A stretch of 64,000 nucleotides of DNA from Macrotis lagotis (GCF_037893015.1 NC_133664.1:128890254-128954253), one strand, 5' to 3'; positions 31,311 to 42,920 are shown, numbered from the stretch's first letter. Notes: generated by a model not told the origin, from the letters alone. Numbers and translations are program-made.

Positions 31311-31678
31311 TTTTGTTTGATTGATTCTTGATGTCTAATAGAGTCATTTGCTTCTATTTTTCCAATTCTAACTCTTAAGAAATTGTTTTCCTCAATAGAT
31401 TTTTGTGTCTCCTTTTCCATCTGACCAATTCTACTTTTTGAACAGATTTCTAAGTTGTTGACTCTTCTTTCATAACTCTTTTGTTCATTTTGTTTCTCAA
31501 TTTTTCTTCTACAGATCTTATATGATTTCTAAGCTAAGAACTCTTCTATGAGTTCTTTCTTGTTTTGAGACTATTTCCCACTTTGGGATTTTGTCCCTAG
31601 GTGTTCTGATATTGTTGTTCTCTTTGGAATTTGTGGCTTAGTCTTCTGAGTCATCATAACAACTTTCTATGGTCATAT
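31311..31678 (-). mobile_element. L1-e: separate L1 ORF1 N-terminal scrap
   Basis: 'tgattcttgatgtctaatagagtc ... ctccttttccatctgaccaattctactttt ... tttctcaatttttcttctac' covers ORF1 sequence already present at the end of L1-b (28140-28230). It is therefore a different copy, not the continuation of L1-b. Confidence 0.65.
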
Positions 31679-31821
31679 TGTTTTTTGAAAGACAATGGGG
31701 TTAAGTGGCTTGCCCAAGACCACACAGCTAGGTAATTATTAAGTGTCTGAGGTCAGATTTGAACTCAGAACCTCCTAACTCCAGGGACAGTGCTCTATCT
31801 ACTACACCACCTAGTGGCCCC
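31679..31821 (-). mobile_element. SINE
   Basis: Full-length reversed SINE, moderately diverged; ends CTAGTGGCCCC. Marks the right boundary of the L1 pile. Confidence 0.93.
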
Positions 31822-31839
31822 TCTCAGCTTGTAAATTTG

Positions 31840-32115
31840 AGATGTTGGGATAAAGATAGCACCATTAGAAAAAAGAAAGTGGATGTGTTACTTTAGGAAA
31901 AAACATGTTTAGTTTCAGCAAAGTCATTAAAATCACCAACAGGATATCATTCAAGTAAAAATGTCTAGTAGGCAGTTGGGAATATGTACTAATGCTGTAT
32001 GACAGCCAGTGGCTAAAATGGAGTGGGGGGTGGGGTGTCATCAGCACAGTAGCATTGAAATCATGAGAGATCATGAGTTCTTGCAGAGCAAGAGTATAGA
32101 GAAAGAAGAGAGGAC
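31840..32115 (+). other. Old interspersed repeat (middle part), family not assigned
   Basis: 'aaaaatgtctagtaggcagttgggaatatg', 'gggtgtcatcagcacagtagcattgaaatcatgagagatcatgag..cttgcagagcaagagtatagagaaagaagagagga' is the same ancient repeat as 41290-41520. Confidence 0.5.
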
Positions 32116-32946
32116 TTTGGATTGATGCAGTGAGATCTGTACAAAAATAGGATTCACTTCCTTGGGAAATATTGCATCAATGAAAGAGCTCAAACAACGG
32201 CTAGATCATCTCTGAAATATGGTATTCATGCTTCAATTAGGAGATGTAATGGATAACTTCTAAAAATCCTCAGTAATCCTAGTGTTTTTTAATTTTATGA
32301 TTTTGCTTTCAGTGCCATGCTCTAATCCACTGATCTCCAAAGTATGAACTGTGATATGACTCCAAGGGGTAAGTGATTAACTAATGAAAGGGCAGAAAGA
32401 TGAACTGAATTTCAACTCCCCCTTCCCAGTAGTAGCCATGGGGATTACGTCCACTATAACTGCTTTTTCTTTACTCATCAGCTTTCTATGTTCCCTCCTT
32501 TCCTGATCCTCCCCCTTCTACTTCTGCCTGTGTTCCCAAGCTTCCTCTTCTTGCCTCACAGTAGGTCCCTGAGGGTTGTTGTATCCTCACACCTATGCTC
32601 CCTTAGTGAATAGCAGCAACTGAACAGGTTACACTGAAAAATAATCCCTTGCCCAAACCCCAGTATATTCACTCCCTGCTTGACCAATCACCTTGTTATT
32701 TATTTTTGGGTAAACAGAATGAGTCCAACAGCAGTATCTTGTGTTATGTATGTTCATATCAATATACATGTATACACAAATATGTATATGTGTGTGTGTG
32801 TGTGTGTGTGTTATATGTTCAAATAAGTATAGACACCAATATATAAAGAGATTTACATATATGGGGATAAAGGCTCAAAAAGGTTTTTTAAATTATTGCT
32901 AGAGGTTTATGATTAATATATTTGAAGGATATTGCTTTAACTAAAA
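32116..32946. other. Non-coding, with a GT microsatellite
   Basis: No exon or repeat family recognised apart from the GT run at 32789-32811. Confidence 0.4.
32789..32811. repeat. GT microsatellite
   Basis: About 11 GT units. Confidence 0.95.
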
Positions 32947-32958
32947 GATCCTGGCAAA

Positions 32959-33113
32959 GGGGGCGGCTAGGTGGCACAGTAGATAGAGCACTGGCCCTGG
33001 AGTCAGGAGTACCTGGGTTCAAATCCGGTCTCAGACACTTAATAATGACCTAGCTGTGTGGCCTTGGGCAAGCCACTCAACCCCACGTGTCTTGCAAAAA
33101 CCTTAAAAAAAAC
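32959..33113 (+). mobile_element. SINE with exact 12-bp target duplication
   Basis: Near-consensus. GATCCTGGCAAA exact at 32947-32958 and 33114-33125: a young insertion. Confidence 0.98.
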
Positions 33114-33289
33114 GATCCTGGCAAAACACAATGTCATGCATACTCCAAACACACAATCCAGGCTAGAGAATGACTATTAGAATATTCTCTGTCTTTATCA
33201 GCTCATTGGCAACCACTGGTAAGCCATTGCCTAATCTGACATCTCAAGATCTTTTCTACTTATCTGGTTGACTGAACAGAAGGATCTCA

Positions 33290-33520
33290 TAAGTCACTTG
33301 ACCAGTCCTTTTCTGTTCTTCCCAGCTGCCAGTGCATTCCCCTCTGAGATTACCATCCATCTACTCTGTATATGTCTTCTTTATTAGAATGTGGACCTCA
33401 TGTAGGCCAGGATTATTTTTCTTTTCCTTGTATCTACAGCACTTAGCACCGTAACTGGCTATTACATTAGTATTTAATAAATGTTTATTGACTGATTGAC
33501 AGATCTACTGCACTCACAAC
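33290..33520 (+). mobile_element. L2 LINE 3' end
   Basis: 'tctttattagaatgtggacctcatgtaggccaggattattttt...tgtatctacagcacttagcaccgtaactgg..ttacattagtatttaataaatgtttattgactgattgac' is the classic L2 terminus. Confidence 0.85.
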
Positions 33521-33592
33521 TAAGACAGTAACCAAATGTATTAATCTTGTTCTTTAAGCAGGACTATGACTTTGGAACCTTTAAACTAACTG

Positions 33593-34639
33593 TAGGCATA
33601 CACCTCAGAGATATTGTGGATTTTGTTCCATACCACTACAATAAAGAGAATCACATGAATTTTTTGACTTTCTTGTGCATACAAAAGTTATATTTATTCT
33701 CCACTATAGACTATTAAGTGTGCAATAGTATTAGGTATAAAAAACAATGTAAATGCCATAATTTAAAAAAAAAGACCTTATTGCTAAAAAAAATACTAAC
33801 CATTATTTGAACCTTCAGTGAATCCTAATCTTTTTGCTGGTGGAGGCTCTTGCCTCAGTGTTGTTGGCTGCCAGCTCATCAGGGTGATGGTTACTGAAGG
33901 CTGGGATGTCTGTGACAATTTCTTTTTTGTTTTTAGGTTTTTGCAAGGCAGTGGGGTTAAGTGGTTTGCCCAAGGCCACACAGCTACATAATTATTAAGT
34001 GTCTGAGATTGGATTTGAACTCAGGTACTCCTGACTCCAGGGCTGCTGCTCTATCCACTGCGCCACCTAGCCGCCCAGACAATTTCTTAAAATAATATAA
34101 TAATGAAGTTTGCCGCAATATTGATTTGTCCTTTCATTTGAACACTGAGAGGTCATTGTAGGAAGTTAATTGAGCTAATTTCATTTCTCTTGTGCCTCAG
34201 GGAATTAAGTGGCAGGAAGAGAGGATGAGAATGGGGACATCAGGTGAGCAAAGCAGTCAGAACACAGACAACATTTACTGATCATTTTCTTTATTAATAA
34301 CTTTATTATTAATATTAAATATTAATCACTGCTACTTTAAAAGGTCTCATTTGTGGCACTACAAAACAATAACAATAATAATATCAAAGATCACTGATCA
34401 CAGATTATCATAACAAATATAGAAATAATGAAAAGGTTTGAAATCTTGTGAGAATTACCAAAATGTGACAGAGACATGATATGAACACATGCTATTAGAA
34501 AAACAGTGCCTCTAATCTTTGTTCAATGCAGAGTTGCCACAAACCTTCAATTTGTAAAAAACAAAAATCACCAAAGCACAATAAAGCAAAATATGCTAAA
34601 ATAAGCTAAAGTGAAATATGATAAAATAAGGTATAACAA
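33593..34639 (+). mobile_element. Tigger1-type DNA transposon, internally deleted
   Basis: Left end TAGGCATACACCTCAGAGAT and right end AAGGTATAACAA are diverged forms of the Tigger1 inverted ends (CAGGCATACCTC.../...GAGGTATGCCTG). Internal landmarks agree with Tigger1: 'tcacatgaattttttgac', 'ctattaagtgtgcaatag', 'tctttttgctggtggaggctcttgcctc', 'gaagtttgccgcaatattgat', 'cctttcatttgaacactgagaggtcattgtagg', 'aaagatcactgatcacagat', 'gttgccacaaaccttcaatttg'. Without the nested SINE about 890 bp remain of roughly 2.4 kb: most of the transposase gene is gone, so it could move only in trans. TA follows the right end (34640). Confidence 0.93.
33925..34077 (-). mobile_element. SINE inside Tigger1
   Basis: Near-consensus. 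GACAATTTCTT exact at 33914-33924 and 34078-34088. Confidence 0.98.
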
Positions 34640-34744
34640 TAATCTACAAGGAGTACATTTGATACTGTCATTATATTTCAAAGTCCATGCTTAACATGCC
34701 TTACTCAGGAAATCTTAAATAGTAAGGTTGGTTATGAATGAGGC

Positions 34745-35010
34745 CCATGAACTCTCAATTCCCCAAGGGTGCCTTTCTTGTGTTTACATTTCTTATATTC
34801 TCCCAATTGCCTCTGTCCATGCTACTTTCTCCACCTAGAATGTCTTGGAAAATACTAATGCTACTTGTGTTTCAAAACACAACTAATATCTCATCTAGTC
34901 TGTGAAGTATTCCCTCTCTTCTCAATCCATATTGATTCCTCTCCACCAATTCTCTAACTTCTGATGCCATTTATATGTGATTTGATAGTCTGTTATTATT
35001 CTTGGGCCAC
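34745..35010 (+). mobile_element. L2 LINE fragment
   Basis: 'ctgtccatgctactttctccacctagaatg ... aaaacacaactaatatctcatctagtctgtgaagtattccctc' matches the L2 region upstream of its 3' end. Confidence 0.7.
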
Positions 35011-35269
35011 AGGAAAGAACTAAACTAAATCTAAATCTAAATCTAAACTAATCTAAAGATCTATGAATCTCAGTTCTATTTCTTCTTTTCTCTGTACCTT
35101 GGGACAGACTCATTTTCTCTTTCCTTGTTTTAATTTTCTCATCTAAAAATATGGATCATAATTCATGGGCTACTTATCTCATAAGGCCTTTGGGAGAAAA
35201 ATGCATTGCAAACTATAAAACACCAGGTATAAATGGGAATCTTCATTCTCTTGTTCTTTGTTATATATG

Positions 35270-35335
35270 AGATTGATATACTAGATTGTAAGCTTCTCAA
35301 GGGTAAGATTGCACTTTATTTCTTCCTTGTGTATG
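35270..35335 (+). mobile_element. L2 LINE 3' fragment
   Basis: 'ctagattgtaagcttctcaagggtaagattgcactttatttc' resembles 'agactgtaagctccttgagggcagggact' of L2; likely continues the piece at 34745. Confidence 0.6.
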
Positions 35336-35470
35336 TGCTTCTTAGACTTCATAGACTTCTTTCATTTAGAATTGAAGAAAATTTTGAGGTTATATGATGA
35401 TACCCTTCTCTTACAAATTAGGAAACTGAGATGTAAAGAGGGAATCATTCAACTAGGACTGATTGAATTT

Positions 35471-35622
35471 TTTTTTTTAGGTTTTTGCAAGGCAAACAGG
35501 GTTAGATGGCTTGCCCAAGGCCACACAGCTAGGTAATTCTTAAGTGTCTGAGACCAGATTTGAACCCAGGTACTCCTGACTCCAGGGCCGGTGCTTTATC
35601 CATTATGACACCTAGCTGTCCT
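35471..35622 (-). mobile_element. SINE with exact 14-bp target duplication
   Basis: GACTGATTGAATTT at 35457-35470 and 35623-35636. Confidence 0.98.
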
Positions 35623-35829
35623 GACTGATTGAATTTCAATCCATTGTTAATTCCCCTCTTCCAAGTTTTTTCTTATTTATTTCAAAAAACAGTAAATAAT
35701 TTTTTATTTCAAGTGTGCTACCTTGAATGTCATTTATGAATCTAACTAGTACTTCTTTTTTTCCTGTATCTTCCCAGATCCTTTTTGCAGTTATAACAAA
35801 AGCCTATTTATAGTGCTATAGAGGTCACT

Positions 35830-35960
35830 AAAAGGTAGAGTAATGTAGAGAATAGAAGGCTGGCCTTGGAATCAGAAAGAGCTGGGGTTAAGTTCCACTT
35901 CTGGTACCTACTTGACTTGAGATCCTCACCAAGACTTTCAGTCTCTCCTTGGGGTCAAAC
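35830..35960 (+). mobile_element. MIR/THER-like SINE relic
   Basis: 'gtagagaatagaaggctggccttggaatcagaaagagctggggttaagtt' is the SINE head, then diverged. Confidence 0.65.
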
Positions 35961-36064
35961 AGCTATGAATAAAAAATGCAGAACATTTGTTGATCTGCAT
36001 TGGAAGAAATTTGGAGTTCTCTATGCCAATGAGATGATTTGCTCTGGTGAAATTCCACATACAT

Positions 36065-36925
36065 TTAGTAAAGGCCTACTAAGGTCCAGGCCCTGAGCTA
36101 AGTGCTAGAGATATAGAAAAAAAGACAATCCCAGCCCTCTAGAGCATTCTAATTGGAGAGATAATATGCAAACAAGTATGTACAAAGCAATCTATAAGCA
36201 AGATAAATAGAAATTAATTAACAGAAGGCAGGCACTGGAATTATGAGGATTTGGCTTCTTAAAGGAGATGGAATTTTAGTTGGAACATAAAGAAAGTCAG
36301 GTAGGTCCATTAGTAAGAGAAGAGGAGGGAGAGTTTTCCAGGTATGGGGGAAAGTCAGAGAGAATGTCTGGAGATAAGAGGATAGATTCCTTTGTTCCAG
36401 AAACAGCTAGGAGGCCAGTGTTAATGGATTGGAGACTGTGTGTTGGGGAATAAAGTAAAAAAAGAAAAAAACAACCTAGAAAGGCAGGAGGGGGCTGGGT
36501 TAAAAAGGACTTTGATTGCAAAACAAAGCATTTTTGTATTTACTTCTGGAGGAGTATTTACTCCTACTATTGAGTAGGAGTTTTTTGAAGGTGGGGGAGA
36601 AGAGAGGATTGACAGGATTAAATTTGTCTTTTAGGAAAATCACTTTAGTGACTGAATAGAAGATGAATTAGAGTGGGCAGAGACTTGAAACAGACTCTTC
36701 ACAGGTTGTTGCTATAATCCAGGTACTAGATGATGAAGGCTTTCACCAAAGTGATGACAGTATCAGTAGATAGAAGGGGGGCATATTTAAAAGTTGTTAC
36801 AAAGGTAAAATCTGGCTACAACTCAGATTTGGCTGATGAGACAGAGTGAAGAATTCAGGATGATAACTAGATTGCAGGCCCAAGTGACTGGGAGGGTGGT
36901 GTTACCCTCTTAGACTCAAATAGTT
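36065..36925 (+). other. Old interspersed repeat (5' to middle part), family not assigned
   Basis: Landmarks: 'ctgagctaagtgctagagatatag', 'cctctagagcattctaattgg', 'gttttccaggtatgggg', 'aaaggactttgattgcaaaac', 'aggaaaatcactttagtgac', 'caggttgttgctataatccaggtactagatgatgaagg', 'gatgataactagattgcaggcccaagtgactgggagggtggtg'. The order matches a long non-coding repeat shared by marsupials and placentals. The 74-codon minus-strand frame inside it is not a gene. Confidence 0.6.
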
Positions 36926-36964
36926 TATTACTTTACTAAGAGTAATGAAATTAAAAAATAATAG

Positions 36965-37230
36965 AACAGATGGCATAGTAGCTAGAACATTGGATTTGGG
37001 GTTAGAAAGACCCCACATATTTGAACTCATTTGAGGCCTCTGAAACTCTGTTAAGATTTGTGATGCTGGACAAGCTCTTTAATCATTGACTATCTCAATT
37101 TTCTCTTTTGTAAAATGTAGATAACAACAGCCCATACTGCCTATAGTTGTTGTGAGGATCAAATGAAATAGCATTTATAAAGTGCTTTTCAAGATTGTAA
37201 TCCCTATAGAAATGCTTGCTATTACTATTG
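36965..37230 (+). mobile_element. MIR SINE
   Basis: 'gatggcatagtagctagaacattggatttggggttagaaagacc ... caattttctcttttgtaaaatgtagataa ... gttgttgtgaggatcaaatgaaatagcatttataaagtgctttt'. Confidence 0.8.
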
Positions 37231-37849
37231 TCATCATTAACATCATCATCATCCTTATTATCTCTGTTTATGGCTTAACTTTGGTTGGTTTTATTTTTCT
37301 TTGCAAAAGTCCTACTCTGTCACCTCATGAAGAAGGAAGGTAACTTTGTATTTTCTAAGGCTATAATAATAGAATGTGACCTTTGGTAGGTCCATAAAGC
37401 TCAAGGGAAAGTCCTTGAGAATAAGTCCAGTTGCAGTGTGCATGCTGTCTAAAGATCAGCTTAGTTTAATTCAAAGAAATTTATTCCCCGGTTGACCAAG
37501 AGGTGATAAATATTTTTTTTTATAGAATCTTGAAGATAGTCTGCTACATCATAGTTGGGTTGTATTTTGTGTCCCTGGAAATTGTAACCACAGTCACAAA
37601 ATTACAGATGATTCCTGTATTGAAAGTAACTTTACTTTAATTACTATCTGCAGACTATGATTCTTCCTTAGACTAACTTCTAGATGATTTACAGAGATCA
37701 TTATTCTAGTCTCAGTGAAACATTTATCCAAGTCAGCCGACCCATTGCTAATTTACACAGTTGCTGCCAGATGTTTTGTGAAAGCTTGCAACAATGAAGC
37801 CAGTCCAAAAGGCAATCTTTGATAATAAAAACAACATTATGCAGTGACA
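37231..37849. other. Non-coding, no feature recognised
   Basis: No coding exon or repeat family identified. Confidence 0.4.
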
Positions 37850-38030
37850 TGGTTTACAGAAAAGAGTTTTGGACTAGGAGTAAAGAGATCTGGGTTTCAA
37901 TTCATGGATCCTTCACTCTGACTGTATTGTTTTGGACAAATCATTTAATTTCTTTGGGCCCCAGTTTCCTAGTCTTTAAGATGAAGTGACTTGAATCAGT
38001 ATTCTTTGACTTTTCCTTTGACTTCGAAAA
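37850..38030 (+). mobile_element. MIR SINE relic
   Basis: 'ggtttacagaaaagagttttggactaggagtaaagagatctgggtttcaattc ... gacaaatcatttaatttctttgggccccagtttcc'. Confidence 0.75.
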
Positions 38031-38178
38031 CCTATAAAACAATAAAAATGAAAAATTATAGCTGAAACCTTTAATTTATCTTAACATATGTGAAAACATT
38101 CACCAAGTTCACAGGTCATAACATGATCTTGTTCTCAAAGATGATGAATACTTCTTAGAGAAATAGGCAGGATTTACT

Positions 38179-38180
<2 letters not shown>

Positions 38181-38212
<32 letters not shown>
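38181..38212. repeat. TA microsatellite
   Basis: About 16 TA units. Confidence 0.9.
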
Positions 38213-38214
<2 letters not shown>

Positions 38215-38309
38215 TGTAAACTAGGTTTCTTAGAACACATAGTAGATGGGAATGATCCAGTGATGACAACATATTCTTTTCTATCTGAAAATATTGTATT
38301 TTGACCTCT

Positions 38310-38468
38310 TGGCTGCTTCTCTCAGTCTCTCACTCTCTTTCTCTTTCTCTCTGTCTCTCTGTCCCTTTGTCTCTCTTTGTTACTGTCCCTCTGCCTCTGC
38401 CATTTTCCTGCTCTTCTCCCTCCCTCCCTGTCTTTTTCTCTCCTTCCTTCTCTTCTTCTGTCTTTTAT
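38310..38468. repeat. Polypyrimidine (CT-rich) tract
   Basis: TCTCTC / TCTTTC / CCCTCC sequence almost free of purines for about 150 bp. Frames across it are artefacts. Confidence 0.85.
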
Positions 38469-38499
38469 GTAATAAGCCGAATTATCCATGACACTATTT

Positions 38500-38742
38500 G
38501 GCACAATTAGTAGAACACTAGGTCTGAAGTTAGGAAGACCTGAATTAAAATCTACTCAGAAATGAGTTCTGTGACCCTAAGCAATTCATTTTACTAGTCT
38601 CAGCTTCAGTTTCCTCATCTATAAAAATGAGAATAATAATAATGGCACTTTCCTCCCATAGTGATTATTCAGATCAAATAAGATATTTGTAAAGTGCTTT
38701 GGCACATAGTAGGCACTTAATAAATCTTCCTTCCTTTACTCC
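38500..38742 (+). mobile_element. MIR SINE, full layout
   Basis: 'ggcacaattagtagaacactaggtctgaagttaggaagacctgaattaaaatc ... gtttcctcatctataaaaatgagaataataataatgg ... cacatagtaggcacttaataaat'. Confidence 0.85.
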
Positions 38743-39409
38743 CTCCCCTTAACTTTCCTCTACTCCCTAATATTTAGGAAATCATTCCTGCTAAGAGAAT
38801 TAAAAAAAAAAATCAGAAGCACTTCATTAATCCAAAATTTCACAAATTGACTCCTTGAACCAATCTCATTTGCTCTGTTCAAGGGAGGCATCTGAGTAAA
38901 ACATTTCCTGTATGTGGATATTGTGTTAGTTCTAATGGGGGCAAGTGAAAGCTTACCTTTAGGTTATCTGTGGAAAAAGGAGTTTAATTAGCAATGTGAA
39001 TAAGTTTTAAGAAAAGGGGTAGAAATCTTTATATATCTGAAAATAGTTTTCAAGTAATTTAGTAATATCAAATATATACACCTAAAAACCTAATTATGAA
39101 TAACTCATTACTCATTCATTAAAGTACAGCTCCTAAGAAAGTCTCCTGTGTAACACTTTCTTAGCTTAACTTCTTTCATTTATTCAACAGCTGTTTAATG
39201 AGTAGACAAAGATATAGACGAGTTACTGTGTTAATTTTAGTGGCCATATGTACTTAAAATGGAAAATATTGCATTTTTGCTTTTAAAATTCTAAACAGAA
39301 ATCCCTAAATACCCAAGAAAACATATAAACTATTGTGCATAAAAACATAAACTATCAATATACACCTAAATATAAAAGAAAACAAAATACTATGCATTGT
39401 GTACATTAT
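38743..39409. other. Non-coding, no feature recognised
   Basis: AT-rich; no frame or repeat identified. Confidence 0.4.
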
Positions 39410-39660
39410 GGAATTGGCAGCTATATGGCATAGTGGATAGAAGGAGGCACTTGAAATCAGGAAGAAATGACTTTAAATCCTGAATTAGACACTGAATAGT
39501 TGTAAAGTCCTGGGCAGATCACTTCAAAGCTCTCAGCTTCAGTTTCCACATGAATAAAATCAGGATAATAACAGCACTTATTTCATAGGGGTGTCATGAG
39601 AATCAAATGAAATAACATGTATAAAGCAATTTAGAAGTTTTAAAGGGCTAATTGCACACT
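39410..39660 (+). mobile_element. MIR SINE
   Basis: 'ggcagctatatggcatagtggatagaaggaggcacttgaaatcaggaag ... tcagtttccacatgaataaaatcaggataataacagcactt ... gtcatgagaatcaaatgaaataac'. Confidence 0.82.
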
Positions 39661-40635
39661 AAACTTCATTAATAAGATAGCAACAATATCTTGTAACAAA
39701 TCACCTTAATTCTTGATGCTATCCTTATGATTATTTTTCATATAATGTTGGTGTGTATATACTGTTTTCCTAATTTTTCTCTCTCTACTCTGCAGGTTGT
39801 CCTGTATGTCTTTGTATTATTCATATTAGGCATTTTATGATTTGATAAATTTCTGTAGTATTCAAAGACTATATTTATTTCTATCAATTTCTCAAATGTA
39901 TTTCTTAAAGAATAATCTAGAATTCTCAATGTTCCATCCACAATCATTCAATCCCTCATCCATCATTTATCATTTATCAAATACCCTTTAAATGTGACCA
40001 AATTGGTGGTCACATTAAAATTGGTGGGAGAAATTGGACTTTTTTCTTAAAAAAAAACATAGAAATTACAGTGATCCTGGAAAATATTTATAGTAAAGAA
40101 AATGAAGCAAAAGCACAGCCACTCAAAATTGATGCCTTTTTTCTCAAAGACAATGGATACCTTTCTAAAAATAGCAAATGAAAGGGAAGTCAAGAAACTT
40201 GGATTCGTTTCTTTCAACCTCTGCTAAACTCACCTCTAAAACAAAAGTTTTCAATATCCACCCAACTCCATTGACAAAAGGAGCCTGTGGTTAAAGAACA
40301 GTGAGTTCTGTAGCTATGCCAACAGCAAATTACTGAGAAAGGGCAACCTAGCTTGCTTTATTCATATTAATAACATATTATGAAATAGTCTGCATTTACT
40401 GAGAAAAAATAATACTTCAAGGAAGAAGGGTCAGCTTGACAGTAGTTTGATTGTGCTAACACTATGTATTATACCTTAAAAAGAAATCATAATTAGAAAC
40501 TTCATTAACAAGACCCAACTTTAGTTTTAGTTTGGGCCAGGAGAGTTCCAAATACAATATGGTCATTGCTTTTGAAGGGGGAAAAATGCAGTACTAGAAA
40601 TATCAATAATTTTATAGGAAGGTGTTTCATCTTTA
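39661..40635. other. Non-coding, no feature recognised
   Basis: About 1 kb without recognisable repeat, exon or RNA gene. Confidence 0.4.
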
Positions 40636-40765
40636 ATAAGTATGTTATCAAGCACATTCCATATGTAAGTCACTGTGTTAGGCTCAGAAGATACAAAGGC
40701 AAAAATGACATTGCTCCTGCTCTCAAGAACTTAAAATCTCCTGGGGGGTGTAAGTTTTCCAGATG
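40636..40765 (+). other. Old interspersed repeat (5' part), family not assigned
   Basis: 'gtaagtcactgtgttaggctcagaagatacaaaggcaaaaatgaca..gctcctgctctcaagaacttaaaatctcctgggggg' parallels 36085 and 60490. Confidence 0.55.
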
Positions 40766-41250
40766 ACAAAGACAAATTAGAACAAGGAACTCTTGGAATT
40801 TATGTTTGTCAGTAAAAATGCCTTAATATAAATGAGTGGGGCATTTTCTTTGAATCTCTTCTGCTCTGTTCAGGTGAGATCTCTGATTAAAACATTTCTT
40901 TTCTAGTATATGGACAGTAATATGACTAGCAAAGTAGGGATATGAGATATCCCTCAGATTTTGCTGAGCTGATTATTATAGGGGTCATATAATAGCCCTG
41001 AAGACATCCTAAGGACTCTGGCCTCAATCCTGTGAATCCTCAACAGTAATCCAAGGGAATCCAAAGGTCAAGACAAGAGTTTCCAGTATATTATTTTTTT
41101 CTCTTGTCCCACAGGGATGCTGACTTGGTAAAATCACTCTCAATACTCCAAGCTGATGAAATCAAAGATAGTCTAGGAAAATTCTTGCTGACTTAAGATT
41201 GTAGATTTAGAAGCAGAATGTACTTTAGAGATCATCTAGTATGATATATA
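40766..41250. other. Non-coding, no feature recognised
   Basis: No repeat or exon identified. Confidence 0.35.
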
Positions 41251-41830
41251 TTTTTTTAATGGACTTGGGGGTAATGTTAATATTTTGATCATGTGATTTT
41301 GAGATGTCTCTAGGTGAACCAGTTAGAAATGTCTCATAGACTGGTGGTATTGCAGGACTGCAAGAGACCAGGAAAAGATATAAAGATACACAGAGCTGTG
41401 GGTCAGTTATCTTGAGATGCCAATCGTATGGAAGTCAATAAGATCACTAAAAAAGAAAATGATGAGAGAGAAGAGGGCTCTTGATACAATCTTGTGGAAC
41501 ACTCAGGAAAAAAAATGTTGTGATACTAGTGATGATCCAGCAATGGAGCCTCAGAAGGAGGATTAGAGAAGTAAGAGAAAATCAATGAAAGAATAATGTC
41601 AAGAAAGTTCATCAAGGAGAAAAGATAAAGGAAAAATGTTCAACAGTATCAAATGTAGCACAAAAGTCAAGAATGATGAACATTGTAAAAAGACCATCAG
41701 GTTTGGTAATTAAGCCTTGGAAAGAGTAATTTCAGTTGAGCGATGAGTTAGAAAACAAAATGCAAAGGTTTGAAGAAAAAGGAAAAGGAAGAAACTGCAT
41801 ATATTTTTCTAGGACTTTGGCTAAAAAGGG
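41251..41830 (+). other. Old interspersed repeat (middle to 3' part), family not assigned
   Basis: 'gttagaaatgtctcatagactggtgg', 'gatgagagagaagagggctcttgatacaatcttgtggaacactcagg', 'caacagtatcaaatgtagcacaaaagtcaagaatgatgaac', 'ttggtaattaagccttggaaagagtaatttcagttgagcgatgag'. Overlaps in content with 4600-4790 and 31870-32110. Confidence 0.6.
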
Positions 41831-41912
41831 AGAGGAGATATATATATAGGAAGACAGTATAAGAACATGATAGTGACAGTTTTATTTTGTTTAAAGATAG
41901 GAGAAATGTGTG

Positions 41913-41951
<39 letters not shown>
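41913..41951. repeat. TA microsatellite
   Basis: TGTATATATA then about 15 TA units. Confidence 0.9.
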
Positions 41952-41953
<2 letters not shown>

Positions 41954-42050
41954 GACAATAGGAAAAGAATCAGTACATATAAAAAAAATTGAGGATTAGA
42001 GAGTAAGAGGAGATGATTAAGGAGACAATCTGTTAGAAAAGATGGGAAAG

Positions 42051-42200
42051 AGCAGCTAGGTGGCACAGTGGACAGAACACTAGCCCTGGAGTCAGGATGA
42101 CCTGAATTCAAATTCAGCCTCAGACACTTAATAATTACCTAGCTGTGTGGCCTTGGGCAAGTCACTTAACCCCATTGCCTTACAAAAAAACAAACAAAAA
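42051..42200 (+). mobile_element. SINE with 15-bp target duplication
   Basis: AGAAAAGATGGGAAA at 42035-42049 and 42201-42215; tail (CAAACA)-rich. Confidence 0.97.
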
Positions 42201-42413
42201 AGAAAAGATGGGAAAAGAAGAAAACAAGAGTATATTTAGAATTGCTGATTTTGGCCAAGAGAAGGGCTCCCTTATCAATAACTGGGAGAGAAGGAGATAT
42301 AGAGGATTAATGTTGTGTTTTGCTTTTCATTCTGTTTATTGCAACTTTTGATTTAATATTATATTTTCCCTTAATTATATATAAAAACATTTTTTGACAT
42401 TTGTTTTAAAAAG

Positions 42414-42568
42414 TTTTTTTAATTTTTTATTTAAGGTTTAATGAGTTTAAGGGTGATTTGCCCAAGTCACATGGCTAGGCAATTTTGAAATGTCTGAGGT
42501 CAAATTTGAACTCAGGTCCTCCTGACTCCAGGGCTGGTGCTCTATCTATTGCGCCACCTAGCCACCCC
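42414..42568 (-). mobile_element. SINE in the L1 tail
   Basis: Reversed, diverged copy ending CTAGCCACCCC. Weak A/T-rich target duplication. Confidence 0.9.
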
Positions 42569-42920
42569 TAAAAATTTTTGAGAATCAAATTTCCTCTCTC
42601 CCCTTTCTCCTCAAATAATTTGATATAGGTTACACATATGCAGTTTTATCCAAAATATATTTCCATATTAGGCATGTGAAAGAAAACACAAATTTCCCCC
42701 TCCCAAAAAACAAGAAAAATAAAGAAAGCAAGTGGAGAGATTATTCAATCTGCCTTCAGACTCTCAGTTCTTTCTCTGGAGATCGATAGCATTTTTCATC
42801 ATGAATCCTTCAGGAATTATGTTGGATCATTTTATTGTTGAAAATAGCTAAGTCATTCATAGTAGTTCATCCTACAATATTGCTGATTCAGTGTACAATG
42901 TTCTGGTTCTACTCATTTCA

